Source of the DNA: Hanamia caeni
Lineage (GTDB): Bacteria; Bacteroidota; Bacteroidia; Chitinophagales; Chitinophagaceae
Direction: 5' to 3'
Length of the DNA: 64,000 nt
NCBI RefSeq assembly: GCF_003721595.1
Contig: NZ_RJJR01000002.1
Coordinates: 558,001 to 622,000 of the forward strand
The position numbers and the translations under genes were made by a program. This document shows, one piece after another, positions 18,213 through 27,852 of the stretch. How positions within the stretch are numbered: position 1 is the first letter of the stretch; every line of letters begins with the position of its first letter. The notes beneath the pieces are model-generated. The model saw only the letters and a program-made list of their open reading frames with translations, was not told where the DNA came from and made no database searches.

Positions 18213-20927
18213 TCACGCTTCATAATCCAATTGCGGCCTTAACCATCTTTCAACTTCTTCCAGGCTCATGTTCTTTCTTTTTGCATAATCTTCTACCTGG
18301 TCTTTGGCAATTTTTCCAATTCCAAAATATTTGCTTTCAGGATTAGCAAAATACCAGCCACAGACAGAAGGCGCAGGATACATCGCAAGTGACTCTGTTA
18401 ACGTTATACCAGCATTTTTTGTCGCATCCAGCAATTCAAAAAGTTTATATTTTTCGGTATGATCGGGACATGCAGGATAGCCAGGCGCCGGGCGAATACC
18501 TGCATATTTTTCTTCAATCAATTCTTTGGAAGATAAACTTTCATCTTTTGCATATCCCCAGAATTCTTTTCTGGTTCTTTCATGCAGTAATTCCGCGAAA
18601 GCTTCTGCCAGCCTGTCGGCCAGAGCTTGCAGCATTATTTTATTGTAATCGTCAAACTCTTTAATAAAGCGTTCAATATGCGGTTCAAGGCCATGGATCG
18701 AAACGGCAAATGCACCGATGTAATCAGCCCCGGAAGGTTTAATAAAATCGGCTAACGATATATTTGGTTGCCCCGGCGCTTTCTTTATTTGCTGCCGCAA
18801 AAATTCAAGATTGAAAATATTTCCATCTACATTTTTTACCTCCACCGTATCGTCGGAAACTGCATTCGCTTCCCAAAAGCCAACCACGCCTTTTGCAGTC
18901 AGCCATTTTTCCCTGATTATTTTTTTCAGAAAAATCTGTGCTTCTTCGTACAATTTTGTGGCTGCTGTACCGATTTTTTCATCTGATAAAATTTGCGGAA
19001 ATTTTCCATGCATTTCCCATGCGATGAAAAATGGTTGCCAATCAAGGTATTCATAAATTTCATTCAAATCATAATCTTCAAAAACTTTTACACCAGTAAA
19101 TGTTGGTTCTATAGGCGTAAATTTTTTCCAGTCAATTGGAAATTTATTTTTTTGAACCTGTTCAAATGGTAATAAAACTTTTGCTGACTTTTTATTTCCA
19201 AAATCATTTTTCAGCTTTTCATATTCATTTTTTATTCCGGATAAAAATTCCTGTTTGTTTTCTTTGTTCAATAAATTTCCTGCGACAGTTACGCTTCTTG
19301 ATGCATCCAAAACGTGAACCACGCCGTTGTCGTATTCAGGAGCAATGCGCACCGCAGTGTGCAACCGCGATGTAGTAGCACCGCCAATCAATAAAGGGAG
19401 TTCAAAATTATTTCGCTTCATTTCTTTTGCCACATGCACCATTTCATCAAGCGATGGAGTTATCAGTCCGCTCAATCCAATCATCGCTACATCTTGCTCT
19501 TTTGCTACCTGCAATATCTTTTCTGCAGGGACCATCACACCCAGGTCAATCACTTCGTAACCGTTGCAACCCAATACCACGCCCACAATATTTTTCCCGA
19601 TGTCATGTACGTCGCCTTTCACAGTAGCCATTAAAATTTTTGCAGGGCCGGCTCCTTCCACATTTAAAATGCCGGCTTCAATATTTGCCTGTTTCGTTTT
19701 TTCTTTTTCCGCTTCGATAAAAGGGAATAAATAATTCACGCTTTTTTTCATCACGCGCGCGCTTTTCACCACCTGTGGCAAAAACATTTTTCCACTTCCA
19801 AATAAATCGCCAACCACGTTCATTCCATCCATTAGCGGACCTTCAATCACATCCAACGGTTTTGGAAACTGAAGCCGTGCTTCTTCAGTATCCTGCTCAA
19901 TATAATCGGTAATTCCATTTACCAGCGAATGTGTTAAACGGCTGAATACATCGCCATTTCTCCAGGTTTGATCTTTTATATTTTCCTTCCCTTTTGATTT
20001 TACGGTTTCGGCAAAAGCAAGCAATTTATCTGTTGCATCAGGCTTTCTGTTTAGCACCACGTCTTCAACAAGTTCTTTTAAGCCCGGTTCAATGTTTTCA
20101 TAAATTTCCAACTGGCCCGCATTTACAATGCCCATATCCATTCCTGCACGAATGGCATAATACAGGAAAACCGCGTGCATCGCTTCACGCACTTTGTCAT
20201 TACCGCGGAAAGAAAAAGAAATATTGCTCACGCCGCCACTGATTTTCGCGAGCGGCATTAATTTTTTTATCTGCTTTGTGGCTTCGATAAAATCAACTGC
20301 ATAATTACTATGTTCTTCAATTCCCGTTGCGATAGGAAAAATGTTTGGATCGAAAATGATGTCCTCGGGATGATAGCCCGCTTTTTCTATGAGCACATTA
20401 TAAGCGCGCTGACAAATATCCACTCTGCGTTTCAATGTATCAGCCTGGCCAGTTTCGTCGAAAGCCATTACTACCACGGCAGCGCCAAAACTCTTGCAGA
20501 TAAAGGCTTCACGAAGAAATTTCTCTTCTCCTTCTTTTAGTGAAATAGAATTCACAATACATTTTCCCTGCACACATTTTAATCCCGCTTCAATAATATT
20601 GAATTTGGACGAATCAATCATTACCGGAATCTTCGCAATGTCCGGCTCTGCCTGCAACAAATTCAAAAAAGTAACCATTGCTTTTTCTCCATCCAGCAAG
20701 GCATCGTCCATGTTCACGTCCAGGATTTGTGCACCTCCTTCCACTTGTTGCCTCGCCACAGACAGAGCTTCCTCATAATTTTCGGTCCTGATCAATCTTG
20801 CGAATTTTTTCGAACCTGTAACATTTGTTCTTTCTCCGACATTTACAAAAAGGCTTTCTGGCCTTACTACCAGCGGTTCTAAACCTGATAGTCTTAAAAA
20901 AGGTTTTATTGTTTTTTCTGTTGACAT
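18213..20927 (-). CDS. metH: Methionine synthase, C-terminal part (folate, cobalamin and reactivation domains)
   Basis: 904 residues from the ATG at 20927, which follows the ORF6N stop codon by one base (TAAAATG). It aligns by eye with E. coli MetH from RLSGLEPL to the C-terminus: pterin-binding domain ([15 protein letters not shown]), cobalamin cap and binding domain with the axial histidine at residue 441 (GDVHDIG), and the AdoMet reactivation domain ([15 protein letters not shown]). It lacks the homocysteine/zinc module, which is a separate gene at 21650-22687. The split is exactly at the domain boundary, so the two proteins probably act as a two-subunit B12-dependent enzyme. Confidence 0.95.
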   Translation of the reverse strand: MSTEKTIKPFLRLSGLEPLVVRPESLFVNVGERTNVTGSKKFARLIRTENYEEALSVARQQVEGGAQILDVNMDDALLDGEKAMVTFLNLLQAEPDIAKIPVMIDSSKFNIIEAGLKCVQGKCIVNSISLKEGEEKFLREAFICKSFGAAVVVMAFDETGQADTLKRRVDICQRAYNVLIEKAGYHPEDIIFDPNIFPIATGIEEHSNYAVDFIEATKQIKKLMPLAKISGGVSNISFSFRGNDKVREAMHAVFLYYAIRAGMDMGIVNAGQLEIYENIEPGLKELVEDVVLNRKPDATDKLLAFAETVKSKGKENIKDQTWRNGDVFSRLTHSLVNGITDYIEQDTEEARLQFPKPLDVIEGPLMDGMNVVGDLFGSGKMFLPQVVKSARVMKKSVNYLFPFIEAEKEKTKQANIEAGILNVEGAGPAKILMATVKGDVHDIGKNIVGVVLGCNGYEVIDLGVMVPAEKILQVAKEQDVAMIGLSGLITPSLDEMVHVAKEMKRNNFELPLLIGGATTSRLHTAVRIAPEYDNGVVHVLDASRSVTVAGNLLNKENKQEFLSGIKNEYEKLKNDFGNKKSAKVLLPFEQVQKNKFPIDWKKFTPIEPTFTGVKVFEDYDLNEIYEYLDWQPFFIAWEMHGKFPQILSDEKIGTAATKLYEEAQIFLKKIIREKWLTAKGVVGFWEANAVSDDTVEVKNVDGNIFNLEFLRQQIKKAPGQPNISLADFIKPSGADYIGAFAVSIHGLEPHIERFIKEFDDYNKIMLQALADRLAEAFAELLHERTRKEFWGYAKDESLSSKELIEEKYAGIRPAPGYPACPDHTEKYKLFELLDATKNAGITLTESLAMYPAPSVCGWYFANPESKYFGIGKIAKDQVEDYAKRKNMSLEEVERWLRPQLDYEA

Positions 20928-20928
20928 T

Positions 20929-21471
20929 TTATTTTGTTTTACCCGGAACTTTAAATCCAATCGGATTCCGCGGTTTATTTTCCTGCATCAATAATTTTTT
21001 TAAATAAGCAAAAACGGTTTTTATCTCTTCATCATTTTTCAGCAAATGCTGTTCTATTTTTTCAATCTTCATCCAAAGATCTTTGTTGTCAATAATCAGT
21101 TGTTTCATTTTGGTAAATAATCGGATAATCTGAATATTTACCTGGATCGCCGTTTCAGAATTTAAAACACTGGAAAGCATGGCTACGCCTTGTTCGGTGA
21201 AGGCATAAGGTAACTTTCTTATACCTCCCCAACTTGAAGTCACAAATTGTGACTTCAAGTTTTTAAATTCATCCTGACTTAACTGAAACATAAAATCATC
21301 AGGAAATCGGGAGATATTTCTCTTTACAGCCTGATTCAAACGCTTTACTTCCACACCGTACATTTCTGCTAAATCTCGGTCCAGCATTACTTTTTGTCCT
21401 CTTATGATGTAAATTTTTTCCACAATTGTTTCCTCAGAAACAGCCGGAACAGGTAAAGAAGATTTTGGCAT
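20929..21471 (-). CDS. ORF6N domain protein
   Basis: 180 residues. The N-terminal ~110 residues are an ORF6N domain: [59 protein letters not shown] and [22 protein letters not shown]6N/KilA-N type domains are phage-derived and thought to bind DNA; the function in Bacteroidota is unknown. A helical C-terminal tail follows. It is inserted between the two halves of metH, one base from the start of the C-terminal half, and its own coding sequence contains a perfect 31-bp palindrome (21231-21261). Confidence 0.9.
   Translation of the reverse strand: MPKSSLPVPAVSEETIVEKIYIIRGQKVMLDRDLAEMYGVEVKRLNQAVKRNISRFPDDFMFQLSQDEFKNLKSQFVTSSWGGIRKLPYAFTEQGVAMLSSVLNSETAIQVNIQIIRLFTKMKQLIIDNKDLWMKIEKIEQHLLKNDEEIKTVFAYLKKLLMQENKPRNPIGFKVPGKTK
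21231..21261. repeat. Perfect 31-bp palindrome inside the ORF6N gene
   Basis: The arm AACTTGAAGTCACAA is exactly complementary to TTGTGACTTCAAGTT around a single central A. It encodes the conserved [10 protein letters not shown] stretch of the ORF6N domain. The CACAA-W-TTG core recurs in the palindromes at 21501, 21543 and 21623. Confidence 0.9.
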
Positions 21472-21500
21472 ATTTGTTCGTTTACTGTTTGAATCATTTC

Positions 21501-21527
21501 TCTAAGATTACAAATTGTGACCTTAGA
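21501..21527. repeat. 27-bp palindrome upstream of the ORF6N gene, copy a
   Basis: Arms TCTAAGATTACAA and TTGTGACCTTAGA around a central A; 11 of 13 positions are complementary. It shares the CACAA-W-TTG-type core of the array. Confidence 0.8.
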
Positions 21528-21542
21528 ACCGTAGTATTTTCG

Positions 21543-21569
21543 TTTGATATCACAATTTGCGATATCGAA
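21543..21569. repeat. 27-bp palindrome upstream of the ORF6N gene, copy b
   Basis: Arms TTTGATATCACAA and TTGCGATATCGAA around a central T; 11 of 13 positions are complementary and the two mismatches are G-U compatible. Confidence 0.8.
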
Positions 21570-21593
21570 ATTTATAAACTTCATCTTCAAAAC

Positions 21594-21619
21594 TTGATAT
21601 TCCATTTTTGGAATATCAA
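21594..21619. repeat. 26-bp perfect palindrome in the ORF6N/metH gap
   Basis: TTGATATTCCA and TGGAATATCAA form a perfect 11-bp stem with a TTTT loop. The core differs from its neighbours in the array. Confidence 0.85.
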
Positions 21620-21622
21620 ATC

Positions 21623-21649
21623 TTAAAAGTCACAATTTGCGGCTTCAAA
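21623..21649. repeat. 27-bp palindrome abutting the metH N-terminal gene stop, copy c
   Basis: Arms TTAAAAGTCACAA and TTGCGGCTTCAAA around a central T; 9 of 13 positions match. It ends at the base before the stop codon of the upstream gene. Confidence 0.65.
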
Positions 21650-22687
21650 TTATTCCTCTACCACTTCCAATTCTTCTTCAACCACAGGCAATTTTCTTGC
21701 TTCAAATTTTTTCACCGCTTCGGCAATGTGTTTAATGTGATCCGGCGTTGTGCCGCAACATCCCCCGACAATATTTACAAAGCCTTCCTTCGCCCATTCT
21801 TCTAAAATATGCGCGGTATCTTCCGGCTGCTCATCATATTCTCCAAATGCATTTGGTAAACCAGCATTGGGATACGCAGAAGTATAGCAAGAAGCGATTT
21901 GGCTTAATTCTTCAATATGCGGCCGCATTTCTTTTGCGCCTAATGCGCAATTCAACCCAACGCTCAAAGGGTTTGCATGAGCAACTGAAATGTAAAATGC
22001 TTCAAGTGTTTGTCCACTCAGCGTTCTGCCGCTGGCATCCGTAATGGTTCCGCTGATCATGATGGGTAATTCTTCTTTTTTCGTATCGTTGAAATATTTT
22101 TTGATGGCATAAATCGCTGCTTTCGCATTCAGCGTATCAAAAATCGTTTCAATCAAAAGAAGATCTACACCGCCATCCGCTAATCCACGAATTTGTTCGT
22201 AGTAAGCATCGGCAACTTCATCAAAAGTTACTGTACGAAAGCCAGGATTATTTACATCCGGTGACAGACTTAATGTTTTGTTAAGCGGCCCGATTGCACC
22301 TGCAATAAATTTGCAATTATTTGTTTGTTTACTGTCTTTGGTAAATTCATCGATTGCTTTTCGTGCGCATTTCGCTGCTGCAACATTTAGTTCATACGCC
22401 AGCGATTGCATGTCATAGTCTGCCTGTGCAATCGAAGTGCTGCTGAAAGTATTTGTTTCGATAATATCTGCACCTGCTTCGAGGTAAGCTTTATGAATCG
22501 CCTGTATAATTTGCGGTTGTGTGAGGCTCAATAAATCGTTGTTTCCACGAACGTCTTTGTGCCAGTCTTTGAATCTTTCGCCACGATAATCTTTTTCTTG
22601 CAGCTTGTATTGTTGAATCATTGTGCCCATTGCGCCATCGATTATTAAGATGCGTTCATTGAGACAGTCCTGTATTGTTTTTTTCAT
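21650..22687 (-). CDS. metH: Methionine synthase, N-terminal part (homocysteine S-methyltransferase module)
   Basis: 345 residues covering only the homocysteine-binding barrel. The zinc-binding cysteines are Cys247 (VGLNCALG), Cys310 and Cys311 ([10 protein letters not shown]). It transfers the methyl group from methylcobalamin to homocysteine, so it must work with the 18213-20927 protein. The C-terminal ~20 residues are acidic ([11 protein letters not shown]), a natural end rather than a truncation. It starts 13 bp after the nhaA stop codon. A stand-alone BHMT-type enzyme is possible but the arrangement argues against it. Confidence 0.93.
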   Translation of the reverse strand: MKKTIQDCLNERILIIDGAMGTMIQQYKLQEKDYRGERFKDWHKDVRGNNDLLSLTQPQIIQAIHKAYLEAGADIIETNTFSSTSIAQADYDMQSLAYELNVAAAKCARKAIDEFTKDSKQTNNCKFIAGAIGPLNKTLSLSPDVNNPGFRTVTFDEVADAYYEQIRGLADGGVDLLLIETIFDTLNAKAAIYAIKKYFNDTKKEELPIMISGTITDASGRTLSGQTLEAFYISVAHANPLSVGLNCALGAKEMRPHIEELSQIASCYTSAYPNAGLPNAFGEYDEQPEDTAHILEEWAKEGFVNIVGGCCGTTPDHIKHIAEAVKKFEARKLPVVEEELEVVEE

Positions 22688-22700
22688 TTTATTTAAAATA

Positions 22701-23864
22701 TTAAATCAATGTATTTTTTACTAACAACGGTTTTCGTTTTTTTAAAACATATTTCAGCCAGCTATAACCCAAAAGTCCTGAGACCACCGATGCAAGCAGA
22801 ATTGAAATCTTTGATTCGGTAATCAACATTGCATCTTCATAGGCCAATAACGTGATGAAAATTGACATCGTAAAACCAATTCCTGCTAAGAAACCAATTC
22901 CTAAAACGTGCTTCCATTTTAAACCTGGTGGCAAGGCACACACGCCGGTTGATACTGCAAGAAAGCTAAATAGAAAAACACCTAATGGTTTACCGGCAAT
23001 TAATCCTGCAAAAATTCCAAGGCTGCCGGGATCTGCCAGGCCTGTATCCCAGCCCTTTTCAAAAACAATGGCCGTATTTGCTAATGCAAAAAGCGGGAGA
23101 ATAATTAAAGCTACCGGTTTATGAAGCCAGTCCTGCAGTTTGTAAGAAAGAGAAGTTTTTTCCCCCTTTCCAAACGGGATTGTAATTGCCAGTAAAATAC
23201 CCGCAAGCGTGGAATGAACACCGGAATGAAGCATGAAATACCACATCACTATTCCGCCAATTATATAAAAAATCAACTGGCGAATTTTGAAATAACTTAA
23301 TAAAAGCAGAATTGCAAAAGTTGCTAAAACGATTAATAAGTTTATAAATGACAAGGATGTTGTGTAAAAAACGGCGATTACGATAATAGCGCCGAGATCA
23401 TCGATCACTGCAATTGCTGTGAGCAAAATTTTGATAGATGCCGGAATGCGGTTTCCCAAAAGAGAAAGGATGCCAATGGCAAATGCAATGTCCGTCGCCA
23501 TCGGAATGCCTGCACCGGATTGCGTAATAGTTCCGTAATTAAATATGGTGTAGATGCCTGCGGGAATTATCATGCCTCCAATGGCTGCAAACACCGGCAG
23601 CATTGCGCTTTTTACATTTGCCAGTTCACCAACTAAAATTTCCCGTTTTAGTTCTAGGCCAATGAGAAAAAAGAAGATGGCCATTAACCCTTCATTGATC
23701 CAGTTTTCTGTACTTAAACCGGCAAAATGAAAATGCCAGAAGTTTAAATACGATCCGCTGATGGAAGAGTTGGCAAGTAAAAGGGAAATGATAGTGCAGG
23801 CGATGAGTAAAACGCCTCCTTTTTCACTCTCAAAAAAATCATTAAACAACTTGGTTAATTTCAT
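22701..23864 (-). CDS. nhaA: Na+/H+ antiporter NhaA
   Basis: 387 residues, about eleven to twelve helices. Ion-binding aspartates typical of NhaA are present: Asp125 ([13 protein letters not shown]) and the pair Asp155-Asp156 ([10 protein letters not shown]). It exchanges cytoplasmic Na+ for H+ at the inner membrane. It leads the unit nhaA-metH(N)-ORF6N-metH(C), an unusual pairing with methionine synthesis. Two strong hairpins lie within 62 bp upstream of its start. Confidence 0.95.
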   Translation of the reverse strand: MKLTKLFNDFFESEKGGVLLIACTIISLLLANSSISGSYLNFWHFHFAGLSTENWINEGLMAIFFFLIGLELKREILVGELANVKSAMLPVFAAIGGMIIPAGIYTIFNYGTITQSGAGIPMATDIAFAIGILSLLGNRIPASIKILLTAIAVIDDLGAIIVIAVFYTTSLSFINLLIVLATFAILLLLSYFKIRQLIFYIIGGIVMWYFMLHSGVHSTLAGILLAITIPFGKGEKTSLSYKLQDWLHKPVALIILPLFALANTAIVFEKGWDTGLADPGSLGIFAGLIAGKPLGVFLFSFLAVSTGVCALPPGLKWKHVLGIGFLAGIGFTMSIFITLLAYEDAMLITESKISILLASVVSGLLGYSWLKYVLKKRKPLLVKNTLI

Positions 23865-23881
23865 TTCACCACTTTATTTTA

Positions 23882-23926
23882 GACGGGAAATCCCGTCAAA
23901 AAAAATTCAATTTCCAAAAATTGAAT
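23882..23926 (-). promoter_or_regulatory. Tandem hairpins in the nhaA leader
   Basis: Read toward nhaA, ATTCAATTT/AAATTGAAT (9-bp perfect stem, 23905-23926) is followed by eight T residues, a terminator shape, and then GACGGGA/TCCCGTC (7-bp perfect stem, 23882-23897) just before the start at 23864. A further dyad AAGTTG-ATA-CAACTT lies at 24005-24019. This could terminate the upstream antiporter transcript or act as a leader attenuator. Confidence 0.6.
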
Positions 23927-24144
23927 CAGCTATAAGTTTTTAAACGAAATTTTCAAAATCCTGCAGAATGGTGTAGAATAATTTTCGTTTATTAGTTCAA
24001 TTTAAAGTTGATACAACTTCTAAAAATTTTCGGGCTGAACAATAAACAAATCCGCCCGATAGCGTGTAAAATTAAGATGAAATACGCAATATAACAAAAG
24101 CGGTTTATGGACTGAATTATAAAAAATCTAATTCTAAGGCGGTT

Positions 24145-25413
24145 TCAGTCCAAAGAAGGTATAGAAGGTTCCTTGGCATTTTCAGCGAATTTTTTTGCAA
24201 ATTTTCCAATAGTTAAGCCTTGAATAATGATAGAAAATAAAACGACAATATAGGTGATGGACAGAAACATTTCTCCATACATATATTTTGGAACTGACAA
24301 AGCGAGGGCCACGGAAATGCCGCCGCGCAACGCCCCCCATGTTAATAATGGTATGGTATAGTGGGCAAATGAATTTTTGTATCGCAACAGGGTGATGGGA
24401 AGCCAAACAGAAACCAGCCGTCCGAAGAGGACAATTAAAATTGCGATGAACCCCAGGAATAGCAGAGTGGCATTGAAAGGAATCACTAACATTTCAAAAC
24501 CGATAAGAAGAAATAAAATAGCATTCATCATTTCGTCAATCATTTCCCAGAATTTGCCAATGTAATCGCTGCTAAGCTCACTGGAAACATTATGAAGGCT
24601 TTTATTGCCCGTAATCAGTCCTGCCATTACCATCGCAAGAGGCCCGCTCACATGAATGATTTCTGCCAATGCATAACCGCCCATAACTATCGCAAGCGTT
24701 ATCATCACTTCTACTACATAGTTATCTATCGTTTTCAGGGCCTGGTATCCTACATACCCCAGTAGCCAGCCGAATAAAACCCCACCGCCTGCTTCGCGGA
24801 TAAATAACCACGAAATGTCCCATGCAGTAATATTTTCATATCCTATTTGTGCGATTTTGTAAAAAGAAATAAACAGCACTACGCCCACACCATCATTAAA
24901 AAGGCTTTCTCCGCTTATTTTTGTTTCAAGGGAAGAGGGAATATTTACTTTTTTCAAAATACCTACTACTGCGATAGGATCGGTTGGAGAAATCAGTGCC
25001 CCAAATAAAAGGCAATACAAAAAATCCACCGATAGGCCTACCATTTTTGCTACCCAATACAATAAAGCACCTATCACAAAGGTTGAAATGATAACGCCAA
25101 TTGTTGAAAAAGTAATAATAGAAAGCCGTTCAGATTTTAATTTTTTTAAATCGAAATGAATGGCAGCGGCAAATAAAAGAAAGCTCAGCATGATGTGAAG
25201 CAGTACCGCCTGGAAATCTATCAGGCTAATTGCCTTGGTGGTTTGTAGAAAAAACGCCGGAAAAATGATACCTAAAACAATTACAATAAGGGAGGCCAGA
25301 AGAGATATAAGCATGATGCCGATAGTGGACGGAAGTTTGGTAAGCCGTATATTAATGTAAGCGAAAAAGGCCGCTAACACTATTATCAGGGTTATCATAT
25401 TGTATACTTCCAT
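24145..25413 (-). CDS. Cation/proton antiporter, CPA1/NhaP type
   Basis: 422 residues with about twelve helices and no long cytoplasmic tail. The CPA1 ion-binding motif is seen as SGESLFNDGVGVVLF (Asn-Asp), preceded by ALISPTDPIAVVGIL. It should exchange Na+ or K+ for H+ at the inner membrane. Met6 is an alternative start. It is on the same strand as nhaA, 280 bp upstream, so the two antiporters probably belong to separate units separated by the hairpins at 23882-23926. Confidence 0.9.
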   Translation of the reverse strand: MEVYNMITLIIVLAAFFAYINIRLTKLPSTIGIMLISLLASLIVIVLGIIFPAFFLQTTKAISLIDFQAVLLHIMLSFLLFAAAIHFDLKKLKSERLSIITFSTIGVIISTFVIGALLYWVAKMVGLSVDFLYCLLFGALISPTDPIAVVGILKKVNIPSSLETKISGESLFNDGVGVVLFISFYKIAQIGYENITAWDISWLFIREAGGGVLFGWLLGYVGYQALKTIDNYVVEVMITLAIVMGGYALAEIIHVSGPLAMVMAGLITGNKSLHNVSSELSSDYIGKFWEMIDEMMNAILFLLIGFEMLVIPFNATLLFLGFIAILIVLFGRLVSVWLPITLLRYKNSFAHYTIPLLTWGALRGGISVALALSVPKYMYGEMFLSITYIVVLFSIIIQGLTIGKFAKKFAENAKEPSIPSLD

Positions 25414-25466
25414 TAAACTTTAAATTCTCTTATTGTTGAAAAATCGCGTTGATAAATACTTGTAAT

Positions 25467-25500
25467 CAGTAAATCAACAAATAAGCATATTTTTTATTTT
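25467..25500 (+). repeat. Dispersed 34-bp intergenic element, copy 2
   Basis: Begins CAGTAAATCAACAAATAA and ends TTTTTTATTTT; 34 bp. It points away from the adjacent antiporter gene, so it is not simply that gene's promoter. Confidence 0.8.
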
Positions 25501-25656
25501 AAAATTTTTTACAGGCTTCTAAAATAAGAAAATTGATATCGGTAAAGCATTAACTGCGGGAAAAACTTTGAAAAAGTTGGGAGTAAGGCTTAAAATAGGG
25601 AAGATTACTTGCAACAATCTTTTTCTCTGACAAATATTGTCTTAAAGATTTTCAAC

Positions 25657-25738
25657 AAAAAAGTGCCTATGTTTTGAAGGAAGGTCATTCACCGTGCGGT
25701 TTTATCTCCTCAAAATTACGAATTAAGGCACTTCTTTT
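25657..25738 (-). ncRNA. Structured element or complex terminator after carbonic anhydrase
   Basis: AAGTGCCT (25661-25668) pairs with AGGCACTT (25726-25733), with A-run and T-run on either side. Inside, TTTTGA-GGA (25672-25681, one bulge) pairs with TCCTCAAAA (25707-25715), and ACCG/CGGT at 25691-25700 closes a small hairpin. The three nested helices and flanking homopolymers fit a terminator active in both directions, or a small structured RNA. It starts about 12 bp after the carbonic anhydrase stop. Confidence 0.5.
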
Positions 25739-25751
25739 TTGAAAACTATTA

Positions 25752-26384
25752 TTAAATATTATTAATCTCGTAAATAGGGTCTACTGCGTTGCAAGCTTCC
25801 ATCTCAAAAACAGGATTAATGATTCCATCGCGGAGATCATATACCCAGCCATGTAAATGAGGTAATCTTTTCTTTTTCCAGGATTTTTGTATGATGCTGG
25901 TTTTGGCCAAATTCATCACCTGTTCTTTTACGTTGAGGCGGGTTAATAAATGTTTCTTTTCATCATTTGTTTTGCAGGCATCTATCTCTTCGCGATGAAT
26001 TCTGTACACATTTTTAATATTCCAAATCCATTGATCAAGTAAGCCCAGGCTATCGTTAGACATGGCCGCTGCTACGCCACCACAGTTATGATGTCCGCAA
26101 ACAATCACATGTCGTACATTCAATATTTCAACCGCAAACTGCAGCACGCTTAATAAATTGAGATCAGTGGGCACCACCATGTTGGCAATATTCCTGTGAA
26201 CAAATATTTCACCAGGATGCGTACCTGTAATTCTATCTGCCGGCACACGGCTGTCGCTACAACCTATCCATAAAATTTCGGGAGTTTGTAAATTAACAAG
26301 GCGATTAAAATAATCGGGATCTTCTTTAAGTTGGGCTGCCGCCCATTCACTGTTGTTTTTTAAGAGATTTCTGTACGTTTCCAT
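25752..26384 (-). CDS. Beta-class carbonic anhydrase
   Basis: 210 residues, full length. Zinc and catalytic residues are all present: Cys42-x-Asp44-x-Arg46 (CSDSR), His98 and Cys101 (GHHNCGGV). It hydrates CO2 to bicarbonate in the cytoplasm. It stands between fabG and the CPA1 antiporter on the minus strand; 96 bp separate it from fabG. The proximity to two proton antiporters is suggestive of pH homeostasis, but this is inference. Confidence 0.95.
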   Translation of the reverse strand: METYRNLLKNNSEWAAAQLKEDPDYFNRLVNLQTPEILWIGCSDSRVPADRITGTHPGEIFVHRNIANMVVPTDLNLLSVLQFAVEILNVRHVIVCGHHNCGGVAAAMSNDSLGLLDQWIWNIKNVYRIHREEIDACKTNDEKKHLLTRLNVKEQVMNLAKTSIIQKSWKKKRLPHLHGWVYDLRDGIINPVFEMEACNAVDPIYEINNI

Positions 26385-26415
26385 TTTTATTTTTTGATTA
26401 AATTTTTTTTAGCTT

Positions 26416-26474
26416 AATGATGAATGCCGAAAAGTTAATGCCTCGTGCCTTATGCTTTGTGCTTTATGCATTCA
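26416..26474. repeat. Imperfect inverted repeat with TTATGC/TTTATGC units
   Basis: TGAATGCCGAAAAG near 26420 is partly complementary to the CTTTATGCATTCA end at 26462-26472, around GCCTTATGCTTTGTGC-type direct repeats. A similar GC-TTT-rich imperfect inverted repeat lies at 62208-62300. It sits between fabG and carbonic anhydrase. Confidence 0.4.
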
Positions 26475-26480
26475 GCTTTT

Positions 26481-27230
26481 TCACGGATTCAAACCGCCAC
26501 AAACGCTGATTACCTGGGCAGTAATGTATGAGCTTAAATCGCTTGCAAGAAAAAGGGAGACGTTCGCAATTTCTTCAGCGCTTCCAAAACGGCCCAAAGG
26601 AATTTTTTCCAAAAATGATTTTGCTGCATCACCTTCTTTCAGATAATGCGTCATGTCGGTTTCAACAAATCCGGGCGCTATAGCATTACAGCGGATATTT
26701 CTGCTTCCAAGCTCGGCAGCTACCGATTTTGTAAATCCTATAATTCCGGCTTTGCTTGCTGCATAGCTTGCCTGGCCTGCGTTTCCACGCATGCCGATGA
26801 TTGAGCTCATATTAATGATACTTCCTTTTCGTGCTTTCATCATCGGCCTGATTACCTGCTTCGTCATATTGAAAACACTCTTCAAATTGGTTTGTATTAC
26901 TTCATCCCATTGCTCCTGGCTCATTCTGAGTAATAAATTATCTTTTGAAATGCCTGCATTATTCACCAGGATATCTATTGTTCCAAAATCCTTAATCACT
27001 TCATTTACCAGTTTTTCAGATTCTTCGTAGCTGGCTGCATTGCTTTTATACGCTTTTGCTTTTCCTCCAAATGACAGTAATTTTTCTTCCATGGCTTTTG
27101 CTTTTTCATCGCTGCTTAAATAAGTAAACGCAACATGGCCGCCGTTTTCAGCAAATTTTATTGCGATGGCTTCACCGATGCCACGACTGCCACCTGTAAC
27201 AATGGCAACCTGGTTTTCGATAAGTTTCAT
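26481..27230 (-). CDS. fabG: 3-oxoacyl-[ACP] reductase
   Basis: 249 residues, a classical short-chain dehydrogenase. TGGSRGIG at 12-19 binds NADPH, NNAG is at 90-93, and the catalytic set is Ser142/143, Tyr156 and Lys160 (SYAASKAG). The C-terminal CGGLNP is typical of FabG. It reduces 3-ketoacyl-ACP in fatty acid elongation. It is divergent from rpiB with a 157-bp shared promoter region. A related SDR is the only realistic alternative. Confidence 0.9.
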   Translation of the reverse strand: MKLIENQVAIVTGGSRGIGEAIAIKFAENGGHVAFTYLSSDEKAKAMEEKLLSFGGKAKAYKSNAASYEESEKLVNEVIKDFGTIDILVNNAGISKDNLLLRMSQEQWDEVIQTNLKSVFNMTKQVIRPMMKARKGSIINMSSIIGMRGNAGQASYAASKAGIIGFTKSVAAELGSRNIRCNAIAPGFVETDMTHYLKEGDAAKSFLEKIPLGRFGSAEEIANVSLFLASDLSSYITAQVISVCGGLNP

Positions 27231-27387
27231 ATATATTTTGTTTGGGTAAAAAATTACTGCTTTGAATTCTTTTATTCCTGCAAAGGAAATTGAAAATTGT
27301 AATTTGAAAAAACTTAAATCAGTTTTATAATTTATCAGCTTTTAATTCTGTATAACTTTTTACCTTTATTGCTTAAATAAAATATCC

Positions 27388-27837
27388 ATGAGCCCCTTCA
27401 ATTTATCCCTACCAGTAGCCATCGGCAGCGATCACGCAGGCTATAATTATAAAGAAGAAATTATTTCTTTTCTTGATGGAAAAAACGTGAAATGGAAAGA
27501 TTTTGGAACGCATTCAACAGACTCTGTTGATTACCCTGACTTTGCTCATCCTGTTGCGGAAGCTGTTGAAAATGGGGAAGCGGCTTTTGGTATTTTGATT
27601 TGTGGAAGCGCGAATGGTGTGGCTATTACCGCCAATAAACATCAGAACATTCGCGCAGCTATCTGCTGGGGCGAAGAGCTTGCAGACCTCGCGCGAAAGC
27701 ACAATGACGCAAATATCATTTGCATACCGGCGCGTTTTGTAAGAGAAAACCTTGTGGAAAAAATGCTTGAAATATTTATGCATGCAGAATTTGAAGGAGG
27801 GCGGCACCAGACCAGGGTGAGCAAAATTTCCTGTTGA
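27388..27837 (+). CDS. rpiB: Ribose-5-phosphate isomerase B
   Basis: 149 residues. RpiB/LacAB fold with the substrate-binding GSDHAGY (Asp15, His16), the catalytic Cys72 in ICGSANG, and the phosphate-binding ARF(V)R near residue 115. It interconverts ribose-5-phosphate and ribulose-5-phosphate in the pentose phosphate pathway. It is convergent with the M28 peptidase gene, with 15 bp between stop codons. Confidence 0.94.
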   Translation: MSPFNLSLPVAIGSDHAGYNYKEEIISFLDGKNVKWKDFGTHSTDSVDYPDFAHPVAEAVENGEAAFGILICGSANGVAITANKHQNIRAAICWGEELADLARKHNDANIICIPARFVRENLVEKMLEIFMHAEFEGGRHQTRVSKISC

Positions 27838-27852
27838 AACCAGCGTTAATTT

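Larger units (their letters stand above)
25414..25751. other. 338-bp gap between carbonic anhydrase and the CPA1 antiporter
   Basis: No convincing reading frame. It holds a copy of the 34-bp dispersed element (25467-25500) and a long imperfect stem-loop (25657-25738) immediately after the carbonic anhydrase gene. The rest is AT-rich with no other structure that I can support. Confidence 0.7.

Noticed and set aside
18213..22687. metH as a single gene broken by a frameshift or error
   Set aside because: The two halves are separated by a 543-bp ORF6N gene and palindromes, each has its own start, and the cut is at a domain boundary, so it is not a frameshift.
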